A stretch of 64,000 bases of DNA, from positions 1,922,001 to 1,986,000 of the forward strand of contig NZ_CP014160.1 in assembly GCF_001543145.1 (NCBI RefSeq). Reading direction: 5' to 3'. The DNA comes from Aerococcus sanguinicola (lineage in GTDB: Bacteria > Bacillota > Bacilli > Lactobacillales > Aerococcaceae). Each line of letters opens with the position of its first letter. Position 1 is the stretch's first letter. The position numbers and the translations under genes are program-made. The notes below the pieces were generated by a model, which was given only the letters and a program-made list of their open reading frames with translations, did not search any database and had not been told where the DNA came from. Below are positions 1 through 7,656 of this stretch, piece by piece.

Positions 1-28
1 CTTCAGGACTTAATTCAGATTTTTCCAT
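1..28 (-). CDS. 5' end of an unidentified gene (partial)
   Basis: Only the first nine codons lie in the window (MEKSELSPE, then cut by the edge). The ATG at 28 has a strong AAGGAGG ribosome binding site 7-8 bases upstream. A promoter-like pair (TTGTAT/TATAAA, 15-bp spacing, 62-88) and a Zur-box-like palindrome (43-63) sit just upstream, so this gene probably has its own start and is not simply read from the SirTM operon before it. In related operons a lipoate-protein ligase often follows SirTM, but nine residues cannot show that, and the Zur-like site points instead to a zinc-related gene. Function unknown. Confidence 0.6.
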
Positions 29-42
29 AGCACCGCCTCCTT

Positions 43-63
43 AAATCGTAATCATTCTTATTT
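43..63 (-). promoter_or_regulatory. Zur-box-like operator
   Basis: On the plus strand the halves are AAATCGTAAT and ATTCTTATTT around a central C. This matches the Bacillus Zur consensus (AAATCGTAAT-N-ATTACGATTT) at 17 of 20 positions, one half being perfect. It overlaps the candidate -10 (62-67) and lies before the ribosome binding site of the truncated gene, a repressor-type position. A Zur homologue is encoded at 31034-31468. Confidence 0.5.
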
Positions 64-105
64 TATACGATAAAAGTGATTGATACAATACCTTTTCCCT
101 TCTTC

Positions 106-972
106 TTACATATTGGCGAAAGTTTGGGCCAAGTCATCGGTCAGACGCAGGCTCTGGTCAGCCAGTTCGGACGGGATATGGTAGGGTTTCTGGTTCATCA
201 TCACATAGAGGGCTTGTGGATTATCCAGGGTTTCTTCTTGGAAGGGTTCGCGGATCAATTCGGGAGTGGTATGACCGATACCGATCTCCAAGTATAGCAC
301 CTTTTTCCCTTCATTGGCAGCTAAGAAGTCCGTATAAGCCGCTTCTTGTTCATGCCAATGGGCGTCCTCGACCATGCCTCGGACTGTGTCACGCTTGTTA
401 ATTTCCAGGGGTGCCCCACAATTGGGGCAGTAAGGGATCAGTTCGCTAGGCACTTTCATATCCTCTTGGCGATCAACCATCTCGCGGATCATATCATCGT
501 CGCGGTAGGTCACGTCCTGGCACTGCTTGGAGCATTGGAAGAGGACGTACTTGCCCTGGTAGTAGAAAACCTTGTCCATGTCAAAGCCCGCTGCTTCAAA
601 GGCATTATCCGCATTGGAGGTAATGATATGGTAGTTTTTATCTGCTAGGAGATCTCTTAATTTAAGATAGGAAGCCCCAGCATCTTGGTCCAAGCCGTTA
701 AGTTTAACAAAGCGGCTCTGGAAGGCCCAGTACTCTTCTAAGGACTCAAAATCATTTAAAAAAGCTTGGAGCATGTCAAAGAGCCCGTACTTGGCGATGA
801 AGTCGGGGAAGTTCTCTTTGAAGCGGGGGCCTACATAAGTAAAACCGTCCGCTGCTGACATCCCTGCACCAATTCCGATCACCAGAGCCTCGGCTTCCTT
901 AAAGAGCTCAGCCAGTAATTCTGATTCGGACTTTTCTTCTGCGCTTTGGAGCGCTTTCCAAATTTTATTCAT
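106..972 (-). CDS. sirTM: SirTM-class sirtuin (protein ADP-ribosyltransferase)
   Basis: A Sir2-fold protein of 288 residues: NAD-binding GIGAGMS at residues 33-39, TSNADN near 118-123 where canonical sirtuins have TQNID, and a Cys-x3-Cys...Cys-x2-Cys zinc ribbon (CSKQC near 147, CPNCG later). The usual catalytic His is Gln here (YYQG, Q139), the hallmark of class M sirtuins, which ADP-ribosylate rather than deacetylate; their known target is the lipoylated GcvH-L protein. The start overlaps the macrodomain stop by 8 bp, showing translational coupling. The upstream genes (macrodomain, GcvH-L, flavin oxidoreductase) are the standard SirTM operon partners, linked to oxidative stress. Identification is firm; the substrate is inferred from the family. 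Confidence 0.88.
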   Translation of the reverse strand: MNKIWKALQSAEEKSESELLAELFKEAEALVIGIGAGMSAADGFTYVGPRFKENFPDFIAKYGLFDMLQAFLNDFESLEEYWAFQSRFVKLNGLDQDAGASYLKLRDLLADKNYHIITSNADNAFEAAGFDMDKVFYYQGKYVLFQCSKQCQDVTYRDDDMIREMVDRQEDMKVPSELIPYCPNCGAPLEINKRDTVRGMVEDAHWHEQEAAYTDFLAANEGKKVLYLEIGIGHTTPELIREPFQEETLDNPQALYVMMNQKPYHIPSELADQSLRLTDDLAQTFANM

Positions 973-1738
973 AATTTTCCTCCCCTAATAGTTGACGGTA
1001 AATCTGGGCATCCTCATCGCTAAAAACATTGAAGATGACCTTGAGTCGAGATGGGTGCTCATCTAGGTAAGTAGTCACCGTATGGATGGCAATCTGGGCA
1101 GCTGCTTCTCTTGGGAAGGCAAACTGTCCCGTGGCAATGCAAGGGAAGGCGATACAGTCTAGGCCTTCCCGCTCAGCGACTTCTAAGCAAGACCGGTAGC
1201 ACTGGGCCAGGAGTTGGCGGCGGATAGGCGTCACCCGACCATCCTGGATCACAGGGCCTACCGTATGGATTATGTAGCGACTGGGTAAGTGGTGGGCGGA
1301 CGTTAGCTTGGCCTTGCCGGCAGCTTCTAAGCGCCCCTGTTTAGCCATCAGGTCTTGGCATTCTAAACGCAAGGCAGTTCCAGCATAGCTATGGATGACA
1401 TTATCGATGCAGGCGTGACCAGGAATGAAGCAACCCAAGAGCTGGGAATTGGCGGCATTGACAATTCCATCCACTGCTAACTGGCAAATGTCCCCCTGCC
1501 AGAGAGCTAAGGGGCCCCAAGTCTCTTCCATGTCCGTCCAATCATAGTGCGGCTTGGCCTGGTTAATGGTATCGAGCACCTGGCCTTCTGCTTCGAGGTA
1601 GTCTGAGCTAATGGGTTGGGCTGGCCGGGTATTGACTAAGCTACGGTATTGGTCAAAGGCCGATAAAGCAGGATCTAAATCAAAATCCGGACGTTCGGCC
1701 TGGAGATACTTAATCAAAGCTGGCAAACTAGCTTCCAT
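965..1738 (-). CDS. Zn-dependent macrodomain ADP-ribosyl hydrolase
   Basis: A 257-residue macrodomain of the zinc-containing subclass. Visible marks are NAANSQLLGCF and PGHACIDNVIH (the Cys/His/Cys zinc-binding signature next to the ADP-ribose site) and the IATGQFAFP loop. The ATG at 1738 was chosen because GAGGAGG sits 8 bases upstream; an in-frame ATG at 1798 has no such signal and gives a non-conserved N-terminus. In SirTM operons this protein removes the ADP-ribose that SirTM places on GcvH-L. It is followed directly by sirTM with an 8-bp overlap and preceded by a 197-bp gap with no recognisable signal. Confidence 0.87.
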   Translation of the reverse strand: MEASLPALIKYLQAERPDFDLDPALSAFDQYRSLVNTRPAQPISSDYLEAEGQVLDTINQAKPHYDWTDMEETWGPLALWQGDICQLAVDGIVNAANSQLLGCFIPGHACIDNVIHSYAGTALRLECQDLMAKQGRLEAAGKAKLTSAHHLPSRYIIHTVGPVIQDGRVTPIRRQLLAQCYRSCLEVAEREGLDCIAFPCIATGQFAFPREAAAQIAIHTVTTYLDEHPSRLKVIFNVFSDEDAQIYRQLLGEENYE

Positions 1739-1935
1739 AAAAGTCCCCTCCTCTTCTTCAATCAGTAAAGGGGCAAGGCAAAGGCCCCGCCACCTCATAA
1801 ATCGCTAATCTGCAAAAACTAATCCAAAAGTCAACCCTGGCATCCACTTCCGAAATAGCTAGAAGATTGTCTAAAAGCAATCCGCCAGCATTTCTTCTCG
1901 TAGTCCAGGGTTTAATGACATTTATCATAAGCTAA

Positions 1936-2268
1936 TTAGGCGTTTTCTAATCCCGCAAAGGCTTCTTCATCAACATCTGTTAATTTAACCAACCAATTTT
2001 CTTCTGACTTGGCTGAGTTTAAGAGTTCCGCTTGGTCTTCAGCCGCCGTGTTCTTTTCTACAACCTTACCAGCTAATGGGCTTTGGATTTCCATCACGGT
2101 TTTTGAAGCTTCGATATTGGCGATAGGGTCATCTTTTTCTAAGTGGTCTTCGCTCGTGAATTCAACGAAGCCAACAGTGCCAACATCATCTTGTAGTTCA
2201 GGGGTCATAGAAACGACATAGTTAGCGCCGTCTTTTTCGATAAATAAGAAATTTGCACGTTTTTTCAT
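1936..2268 (-). CDS. gcvH: GcvH-like lipoyl carrier protein (GcvH-L)
   Basis: A 110-residue lipoyl-domain protein. The lipoylation lysine is K56 in the IEASKTV hairpin turn, and the TVGFVEFT and [10 protein letters not shown] strands match the glycine-cleavage H fold. GcvH-L is shorter than true GcvH, and no gcvT or gcvP lies nearby. Its place between the flavin oxidoreductase and the macrodomain/SirTM pair marks it as the carrier that is lipoylated and then reversibly ADP-ribosylated. GGAGGT lies 7 bases before the ATG. Assignment to the GcvH-L subgroup rests mainly on context. Confidence 0.85.
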   Translation of the reverse strand: MKKRANFLFIEKDGANYVVSMTPELQDDVGTVGFVEFTSEDHLEKDDPIANIEASKTVMEIQSPLAGKVVEKNTAAEDQAELLNSAKSEENWLVKLTDVDEEAFAGLENA

Positions 2269-2341
2269 TCTAATACCTCCAAGTTAAAACTTACTCTATC
2301 ATCATAACATATTTTCTCAAATAATGGGACCCCTTGCCTCT

Positions 2342-3352
2342 TTACTTGATCAAGGCGTCAGCCAGGAGTTCTAAGCTCTTAGTCCGGTTATCAAAGCCGG
2401 GCACTAAGGGAATCAAAAGGGCCTCATCGGCGTTTAAGCGGCGGTTCCAATCGGCAATTTCAGCGCTTACCTGGTCGATTCCTCCCGTAATCATGCGCTT
2501 GCGGTTCTCCTCCATGGCCTGGATTTGGTCTGCTGTTGCTTCAAAGGACTGGCTGCTCGCGATGGAGGGGAAACGGTCATAGTAGCGGAAATTATCTTGA
2601 CCCAAGAGCCACCAGTCCAAAGCCTGAGCCAGGTCTTTGGACTGGTCAGGGTCTTCTGCCACGGCGACAAAGGCGGCATACATCACCCGGGGCTCGGCTG
2701 TTGCCTTGGAGGGCTTGAAGTTCTCCCGGTAAGCCGCCACTGCCTCTTCCGCAATTTCTAAGACATTATCCCGGGCGAAGGGGAAGATCCCAAAGCAATA
2801 GGCAAGGCCCAAGCGTCCCGCTAGTTTGGCATTGGCTACACTTGAGGAGAGGATCCACATCTCTAAATCTTCTCCGATGGTCGGATTGGCCTTGAGATCA
2901 TTGAAGCGGTGGTCGGGCTGGTCCTCATCGGTCATATACTTATAGAGGTCCTTGATGGCCTGTTCGTAAGACAGCTCCCCTTCTTGATATTCATTCATCA
3001 CCTTGGCAATTTGGGGCACGCTTTTATTGTTACCGAAACCTAAATCAATCCGCCCTGGATGGTAGGCCGCTAAGACCTTGAAATTTTCCGCAACTTTGTA
3101 GGGACTGTAATGGGGAAGCATCACGCCACCTGACCCAATATGGATGCTTTTGGTCCGATCCGCCAGGCGCATCATAATCACTTCCGGGCTTGAAGAAGCG
3201 AAGGCTGGGATATTATGGTGTTCAGCCACCCAGAAGCGCTGATAGCCCAAGTCTTCAGCCAGCTGGGCCAATTCTTCCGTATGGGCTAAGGCCTCAACCG
3301 CACTCTCCCCTTCATCCATTACTGCATAGTCTAAGATACTATATTCCGTCAT
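2342..3352 (-). CDS. Luciferase-like flavin monooxygenase
   Basis: A 336-residue luciferase-like monooxygenase (bacterial luciferase alpha-type TIM barrel). N-terminal YSILDYAVMDEGESA, the RFWVAEHH strand, IHIGSGGVMLPHYSP and the RIDLGFGNN segment are typical of the MsnO8-like branch that uses FMNH2. The ATG at 3352 follows AAAGGAG by 8 bases; the in-frame ATG at 3379 is less well placed. It is first in the SirTM operon, directly behind a good promoter (3391-3419). In this operon type a flavin oxidoreductase is thought to take part in the redox response. Substrate unknown. Confidence 0.8.
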   Translation of the reverse strand: MTEYSILDYAVMDEGESAVEALAHTEELAQLAEDLGYQRFWVAEHHNIPAFASSSPEVIMMRLADRTKSIHIGSGGVMLPHYSPYKVAENFKVLAAYHPGRIDLGFGNNKSVPQIAKVMNEYQEGELSYEQAIKDLYKYMTDEDQPDHRFNDLKANPTIGEDLEMWILSSSVANAKLAGRLGLAYCFGIFPFARDNVLEIAEEAVAAYRENFKPSKATAEPRVMYAAFVAVAEDPDQSKDLAQALDWWLLGQDNFRYYDRFPSIASSQSFEATADQIQAMEENRKRMITGGIDQVSAEIADWNRRLNADEALLIPLVPGFDNRTKSLELLADALIK

Positions 3353-3390
3353 CTCGGAACTCCTTTCTTTAACCAACATGTCTTTCTTCT

Positions 3391-3419
3391 AATTTATGAC
3401 GAAAGCGAATACATGTCAA
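3391..3419 (-). promoter_or_regulatory. Promoter of the SirTM operon
   Basis: TTGACA (-35, plus-strand 3414-3419) and TAAATT (-10, 3391-3396) are separated by exactly 17 bp, about 40 bp before the oxidoreductase start. It is the only good sigma-A-type promoter upstream of the four-gene operon. Confidence 0.6.
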
Positions 3420-3539
3420 TTTTTGCCAAGGGTCTTTTCTAAAAAAATTCTTTTTTGGGATCAGAAAGCTTGGTATTTATACATTTATTGTTCTTTTAAA
3501 AATACAAAAATTGAATAGTAACCGTTTTCTTTCAATCTA

Positions 3540-3548
3540 TGATAAAAT
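3540..3548 (+). promoter_or_regulatory. Possible extended -10 promoter of nth
   Basis: TGATAAAAT fits an extended -10 (TGn plus TAAAAT) 28 bp before the nth start. No convincing -35 is visible. Confidence 0.35.
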
Positions 3549-3576
3549 AAAAGCAGTTGCTTAAAGGAGGTGTGCT

Positions 3577-4206
3577 ATGTTAACTGACCAATGTGCCCGT
3601 CAGGTGCTTAGAGAGATTATTGCCCTCTACCCTGACGTGGAAACCGCCCTTGATTATCAAAATCCTTTTGAATTATTGGTGGCCGTGATCCTGAGCGCCC
3701 AGACAACAGATGTTCAGGTCAATAAGGTCACCCCTGCCCTCTTTGCGGCCTATCCTGACCCAGAAAGCCTAAGCCAGGCTAAGGAAGAAGATGTGGCGGA
3801 CTATATCAACCGGATTGGTCTCTACCGCAACAAGTCCAAGTACCTGGTCGCCTGCGCCAAGATGCTAGTGGAAGATTTTGATGGGAAGGTGCCGCAGAAC
3901 CGTAAAGACCTGGAGAAACTGCCCGGAGTCGGACGGAAGACTGCCAATGTGGTCTTAAGTATTGCCTTTGATATCCCCGCCTTTGCGGTGGATACCCATG
4001 TGACCCGGGTCTGCAAGCACCATGGGATCGTCGCCCAAGATGCCAGTGTTAGAGAGATTGAGGACCGGGTGACCAGCCTCTTGGACCCAAGTGAGTGGAC
4101 CCAGGCCCACCAAGCTTTGATCTACTTTGGCCGCAATATCTGCCATCCCAAAAACCCTGAATGCCGGGACTATCCCCAACTCTACCAATGCCTAGATGAA
4201 AAATAG
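3577..4206 (+). CDS. nth: Endonuclease III (one Fe-S ligand replaced)
   Basis: A 209-residue DNA glycosylase/AP lyase that removes oxidised pyrimidines. The helix-hairpin-helix LPGVGRKTANV carries the catalytic Lys, and AVDTHVTRV carries the catalytic Asp, so the active site is intact. The C-terminal cluster loop should read C-x6-C-x2-C-x5-C but here is C-HPKNPE-C-RD-Y-PQLYQ-C: the third cysteine is Tyr (TAT where TGT would restore Cys). The protein stops five residues after the last Cys. Strong RBS AAAGGAGG before the ATG. Convergent with comEB. Repair activity is likely; the state of the 4Fe-4S cluster is uncertain. Confidence 0.93.
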   Translation: MLTDQCARQVLREIIALYPDVETALDYQNPFELLVAVILSAQTTDVQVNKVTPALFAAYPDPESLSQAKEEDVADYINRIGLYRNKSKYLVACAKMLVEDFDGKVPQNRKDLEKLPGVGRKTANVVLSIAFDIPAFAVDTHVTRVCKHHGIVAQDASVREIEDRVTSLLDPSEWTQAHQALIYFGRNICHPKNPECRDYPQLYQCLDEK

Positions 4207-4253
4207 CGATGAATGCGTTTAGTCCTGCTCCATTCAGAGACTGAGGTATAAGC

Positions 4254-4284
4254 AGAAAAAAACAGACAGCCTTTAGTCTGTCTG
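4254..4284 (-). terminator. Terminator of comEB, possibly bidirectional
   Basis: Stem CAGACAG (4263-4269) pairs with CTGTCTG (4278-4284), followed on the minus strand by a run of seven T. The stem includes the last codons and stop of comEB. A T-rich stretch also lies on the plus-strand side, so it may end nth transcripts too. Confidence 0.7.
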
Positions 4285-4761
4285 CTTAAGATTTTTTTGG
4301 TGCTGCTGGCCCACTTCCTTAAAGAAGCCCTCTTCGAGCTGGACTTCCTGGTAGGCGATCCCCGCTTGGTCCAGGAGGTGGAGGGCATAGGGATGGTTGT
4401 GGTAGTTATACAAGTAATAGATCTTCGATATACCCGCCTGGATGATGGCCTTGCTGCACTGGAGGCAGGGAAAGTGGGAGACGTAGATTTCCGCCCCAGC
4501 TGTCGGGGCCCCGAATTTGGCACACTGGAGTAAGGCATTCATCTCAGCGTGGATGGTTCGCACACAGTGGCCGTCTTCCATATAACAGCCTTCATCGAGG
4601 CAGTGGACCTCACCGGAAACGGAGCCGTTATAGCCTCCCGAAATAATCCGCTTGTCTCGAACGATAACGGCGCCCACCATTAAACGTTGGCAGGTTGAGC
4701 GCATAGACAGCATTAGGCTCTGCGCCAGGAAGTATTGGTCCCAAGGGATGCGGTTACTCAT
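4273..4761 (-). CDS. comEB: dCMP deaminase (ComEB family)
   Basis: A 162-residue zinc-dependent cytidine/deoxycytidylate deaminase that converts dCMP to dUMP for dTTP synthesis. Zinc and catalytic residues are in TIHAEMNALL (His and Glu) and PCLQC (two Cys). The extended insertion CLDEGCYMEDGHCVRT is typical of dCMP deaminases. The start at 4761 (MSNRIPWDQYF) was chosen for the AAAGGAG 8 bases upstream; an ATG at 4797 lacks one. No other competence genes are adjacent, so a role in nucleotide metabolism is the safer reading. Confidence 0.9.
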   Translation of the reverse strand: MSNRIPWDQYFLAQSLMLSMRSTCQRLMVGAVIVRDKRIISGGYNGSVSGEVHCLDEGCYMEDGHCVRTIHAEMNALLQCAKFGAPTAGAEIYVSHFPCLQCSKAIIQAGISKIYYLYNYHNHPYALHLLDQAGIAYQEVQLEEGFFKEVGQQHQKNLKQTD

Positions 4762-4832
4762 GATTTTTTCTCCTTTTCTATTGTGAACGTGTGACAAAAG
4801 TCGATGAGGCCTGAATCAGCAGAAGTATTTTT

Positions 4833-5117
4833 CTAGACCCCTTCATACCAGTCACAGGCGACGATTTCAATAGGATAGGTCATTTCGACTTCTTCTTTTA
4901 ACTGGAGGAGGCGGTTGCGGCTCTTACTGTAAGTATTAGATACTAAAGCAAAGCCCAGACTCATGAAGAGATGGTCGTCTAAGTGAGCAATTTCAGCAGC
5001 TGATACCCCATAGCGTCGCTGGCAGCGTTGAATGATACTCTTGACCAAACGTCGCTTGTCTTTGAGTGACTGGATGCCGGATAAGCGACAGGTCAATTCA
5101 AAAGCTAGTACGTACAT
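4833..5117 (-). CDS. ylxP: YlxP-like DUF503 protein
   Basis: A 94-residue protein with the DUF503 pattern: a ferredoxin-like alpha/beta fold with SLKDKRRLVKSII, AAEIAHLDDHLFMSLGFALVSN and a C-terminal strand. In many Firmicutes the homologue sits in the nusA-infB-rbfA cluster; here it stands alone. No biochemical role is assigned. Its ATG (AAAGGATCACA before it) is only 35 bp from the divergent cyclo-ligase start, so its promoter probably overlaps that gene. Confidence 0.8.
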   Translation of the reverse strand: MYVLAFELTCRLSGIQSLKDKRRLVKSIIQRCQRRYGVSAAEIAHLDDHLFMSLGFALVSNTYSKSRNRLLQLKEEVEMTYPIEIVACDWYEGV

Positions 5118-5152
5118 TGTGATCCTTTCTAGAATTAACAGGAGGTTATTTT

Positions 5153-5716
5153 ATGTTAAGCAAAAAAGAACTGCGTAAAGCCGTCAAAGCCAAACGTCAA
5201 GAACTGAGCCCCGAATACTATGCATCGGCCAGTCAAAAAATTACGGACCGCCTTCTTAAAAGCGAGGCCTACCAAGAGGCCCAATGCATCTTCACCTTTC
5301 TGACCATGCCCCGGGAATTCGATACCGAAGCGCTCATCCGGCAGGCCTGGCAGGATGGGAAAACCATTGTCGTTCCCCGGGTGGAAAGTATGGGGCAGAT
5401 GAGCCTGCGCCGTTATGACCAAGGTGATGAATTGATCCTCAGTTCTTTAAATATTGAAGAGCCTAGTCCCGAAGCAGAGATTGTTCCTCTTGAAAGCATT
5501 GACTGGGTGACCCTGCCTTGCATGACCTGCAATCCTAAAGGCGAACGCCTGGGCTATGGGGGCGGCTTCTATGATCGCTTCTTGGCCCAATACCAAGGCA
5601 GGATCAGTCTCCCCTATTTCGAGGAATTAATGGTGGACGACATCCCCATGGACCCCCACGACCACCTAGTGCCCCATATCGTTACGGAAAAGGCTGAATA
5701 CTTCCCTGGCCGCTAG
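5153..5716 (+). CDS. fau: 5-formyltetrahydrofolate cyclo-ligase
   Basis: A 187-residue 5-formyl-THF cyclo-ligase, which uses ATP to convert 5-formyl-THF to 5,10-methenyl-THF. Marks are the N-terminal KKELRKAVKAKRQEL helix that binds nucleotide and the signature CNPKGERLGYGGGFYDRFL. AGGAGG lies 7 bases before the ATG. It is divergent from ylxP and convergent with the Nudix gene: the two stop codons share the palindrome CTAG (5713-5716). It connects to fhs (41005-42687) through the folate one-carbon pool. Confidence 0.9.
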   Translation: MLSKKELRKAVKAKRQELSPEYYASASQKITDRLLKSEAYQEAQCIFTFLTMPREFDTEALIRQAWQDGKTIVVPRVESMGQMSLRRYDQGDELILSSLNIEEPSPEAEIVPLESIDWVTLPCMTCNPKGERLGYGGGFYDRFLAQYQGRISLPYFEELMVDDIPMDPHDHLVPHIVTEKAEYFPGR

Positions 5717-6177
5717 TCTCCGTAAGCGTCGAAGTCCACTTCCACATAGGTCTGACCTGTCCTTAGAGCCTCTAAAGCGAGCTTGCGGTCTTTGACCAAG
5801 GGGCTAGGCAGGTCGTCTAGGGGGAACCAGTCTAAAGCGTCATGCTTTTCCGGCTCCAAAATGTGCGGCTGGCCTTGAAAGCGCTGGCTGGTAAAGAAAA
5901 TATTATAATAAGTTGTATCCCGGTTAATGCGATTGTGGCTGAGGAGGACAAAGTCGAGATCATCGACATCTAGTTCGATGCCGATTTCTTCTTTGGCTTC
6001 CCGCACAATGGCTTGGCGGACACTTTCAGCTGCTTCAACATGACCACTGATGAGGTCCCATTGTTGGGGCAGCATTTTTGTATTGGCCCGGTGCTGGAGG
6101 AGAACTTCCCTTTGTCCTTGGCACTCGCGCGTTAGGATAAGGATGCCCGCACTGGGCGTTAGATGATGGTTTGACAT
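5713..6177 (-). CDS. Nudix hydrolase
   Basis: A 154-residue Nudix protein. The complete box G-x5-E-x7-REAKEEIGI runs from GHVEAAE to EEIGI near residues 46-68 and binds the Mg-nucleotide diphosphate. N-terminal SAGILILT and VLLQHRANTKMLPQQWDL resemble the MutT/dNTPase branch or IPP-isomerase-like Nudix proteins; the substrate cannot be read from sequence. The ATG at 6177 was preferred for its AGAGGG upstream and because it clears the upstream ybaK stop by 13 bases. Last gene of the nnrD-ybaK-nudix run. Confidence 0.85.
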   Translation of the reverse strand: MSNHHLTPSAGILILTRECQGQREVLLQHRANTKMLPQQWDLISGHVEAAESVRQAIVREAKEEIGIELDVDDLDFVLLSHNRINRDTTYYNIFFTSQRFQGQPHILEPEKHDALDWFPLDDLPSPLVKDRKLALEALRTGQTYVEVDFDAYGD

Positions 6178-6190
6178 AGTTTCCCTCTTT

Positions 6191-6679
6191 CTATTCATCG
6201 CGGCTAAGCGCATGGAATTCCGCCTGAACTAAGCTGGCCAAGTCCTTGGGCGCAAGGCCCAACTGGAAGCCGCGCTTGCCGGCACTGACATAAATCATAT
6301 CATAAGCTAGACTGGATTGGTCAATATAGGTTGGAAAGAGCTGTTTCATGCCAACGGGCGAACAGCCCCCGCGGACATAACCGGTCACTTTGAGCAGATC
6401 CTGTAAAGGTAAAAGTTCCAATTTCTTGACACCAGCAATCCGGGCACAGTGCTTGAGATCCAACTCTTCTAGAATCGGAAGGACAAAGACATAGTGGTCC
6501 CGGGGATTGGCCTGGCAGACAATCGTCTTATACATCTGCTTAGCTGGCAGGTCAGAATGCTTGGCAGCGTCCCGTCCCGACAGGTGGTTTTCATCGTAGT
6601 CGTATTCATGCTGTTCATAAGTTATCCCCGCTTGTTCGACCATGCGGATAGCATTGGTTTTCTTGTGTTTCTTTCCCAT
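6191..6679 (-). CDS. ybaK: Cys-tRNA(Pro) deacylase YbaK/EbsC
   Basis: A 162-residue trans-editing protein that hydrolyses Cys-tRNA(Pro) made by prolyl-tRNA synthetase errors. The family lysine is in QMYKTIVC near residue 51, and GGCSPVG near residue 107 forms the substrate pocket. Length is normal. The ATG (6679) directly abuts the nnrD stop (6680), so the two are translationally linked. Confidence 0.9.
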   Translation of the reverse strand: MGKKHKKTNAIRMVEQAGITYEQHEYDYDENHLSGRDAAKHSDLPAKQMYKTIVCQANPRDHYVFVLPILEELDLKHCARIAGVKKLELLPLQDLLKVTGYVRGGCSPVGMKQLFPTYIDQSSLAYDMIYVSAGKRGFQLGLAPKDLASLVQAEFHALSRDE

Positions 6680-7546
6680 TTAGACTCCCTTCTTCCGGCT
6701 TAAACCCCGCATAAAGGCTGATAAACCCGCCGCAATGGCGCTGGGCCGGACGACATAATGGTCTTGGTAAATTTGGTCAGCCAGGGCGCTGTGGCAGTAA
6801 AGGGCACTCAAGATAGCCCCTGGCAAGTCGTCCTGACTTTGGCCGATAAAGGCAGCCATCATGCCAGCCAGGGTGTCCCCCGACCCGCCGACCGCCATGC
6901 CAGGATTACCGCAAGTGTTCTGGTAATAGGCAGTCTGGCCCGGCAGGTAGACTTGGCTTGCCTCGCTCTTCTTAACCAGATAGACCTGGTAGCGGTCGCA
7001 CCAAGCCTGGACGCTGGCTGGATCGGACTTGGGCTCAGTAGTTTCATAGAGCCGAGCCCATTCGCCAGGATGAGGGGTTAGAATCAGGTGGTTAAAGTCC
7101 TCTAAGCGAGCGACCTGGTCTTTGATATCTGCTGCCAGCATGGTCAGGGCATCCCCGTCAATAATCAGGGGCTTGGTCCGGGCTTCTTGGTAGAGAAGCT
7201 GGCTGATGCGTCGCCAGCGGTAGAGCGACCGCCCCATACCTGGTCCGACGAGGATAACTTCGCTGCTTTCAAGAGCGGCTTGGACTTGTTTTAAGTCCGA
7301 CCAGTCGACCACCATTAATTCAGGTAGACTGGCATGGATAGCTGGCACATTCACCGGATCAGTGGCTATCGTGATTAGACCTGCGCCCCCGGCTAGGGCC
7401 GCTTGACCCGCCATCTGGATAGCGCCCCCCATATTGGCGTTGCCTCCAATTAAGAGCAGGCGCCCATAAGACCCCTTATAGGACTGACGGGATCGCTGGG
7501 GCAGCCAATCGACCACCCGGTTTTCTGTAATTTTTATGGCTTGCAT
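6680..7546 (-). CDS. nnrD: ADP-dependent NAD(P)H-hydrate dehydratase
   Basis: A 288-residue carbohydrate-kinase-fold enzyme of the YjeF C-terminal family that repairs hydrated NAD(P)H using ADP. Visible motifs are YGRLLLIGGNANMGGAI, the GPGMGRS loop, LTPHPGEWARL and the NPGMAVGGSGDTLAGM phosphate-binding segment. It lacks the N-terminal epimerase half found in fused proteins. The ATG at 7546 lies nine bases after AAGGAGG; the TTG at 7555 is too close to that site. It heads the nnrD-ybaK-nudix operon. Confidence 0.9.
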   Translation of the reverse strand: MQAIKITENRVVDWLPQRSRQSYKGSYGRLLLIGGNANMGGAIQMAGQAALAGGAGLITIATDPVNVPAIHASLPELMVVDWSDLKQVQAALESSEVILVGPGMGRSLYRWRRISQLLYQEARTKPLIIDGDALTMLAADIKDQVARLEDFNHLILTPHPGEWARLYETTEPKSDPASVQAWCDRYQVYLVKKSEASQVYLPGQTAYYQNTCGNPGMAVGGSGDTLAGMMAAFIGQSQDDLPGAILSALYCHSALADQIYQDHYVVRPSAIAAGLSAFMRGLSRKKGV

Positions 7547-7585
7547 TGGCTTCAACCCTCCTTGATTTTTTCTAAAAGCTATATC

Positions 7586-7614
7586 TTGTATCTCCTATGA
7601 TTCTATGATACTAT
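7586..7614 (+). promoter_or_regulatory. Promoter of nrdH-like gene
   Basis: TTGTAT (7586-7591) and TACTAT (7609-7614) with a 17-bp spacer, 43 bp before the start codon. Confidence 0.55.
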
Positions 7615-7656
7615 ATCTAGGCGAAAAGAAAAAGATGGATTGAAAGGATGACGGAA

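Noticed and set aside
1..28. Calling the partial gene a lipoate-protein ligase
   Set aside because: Operon context suggests it, but nine residues give no support and a Zur-like box suggests a zinc gene.
3397..3413. A cre site in the SirTM operon promoter spacer (TGTATTCGCTTTCG)
   Set aside because: Only 11 of 14 positions match, with key mismatches; kept out as too weak.
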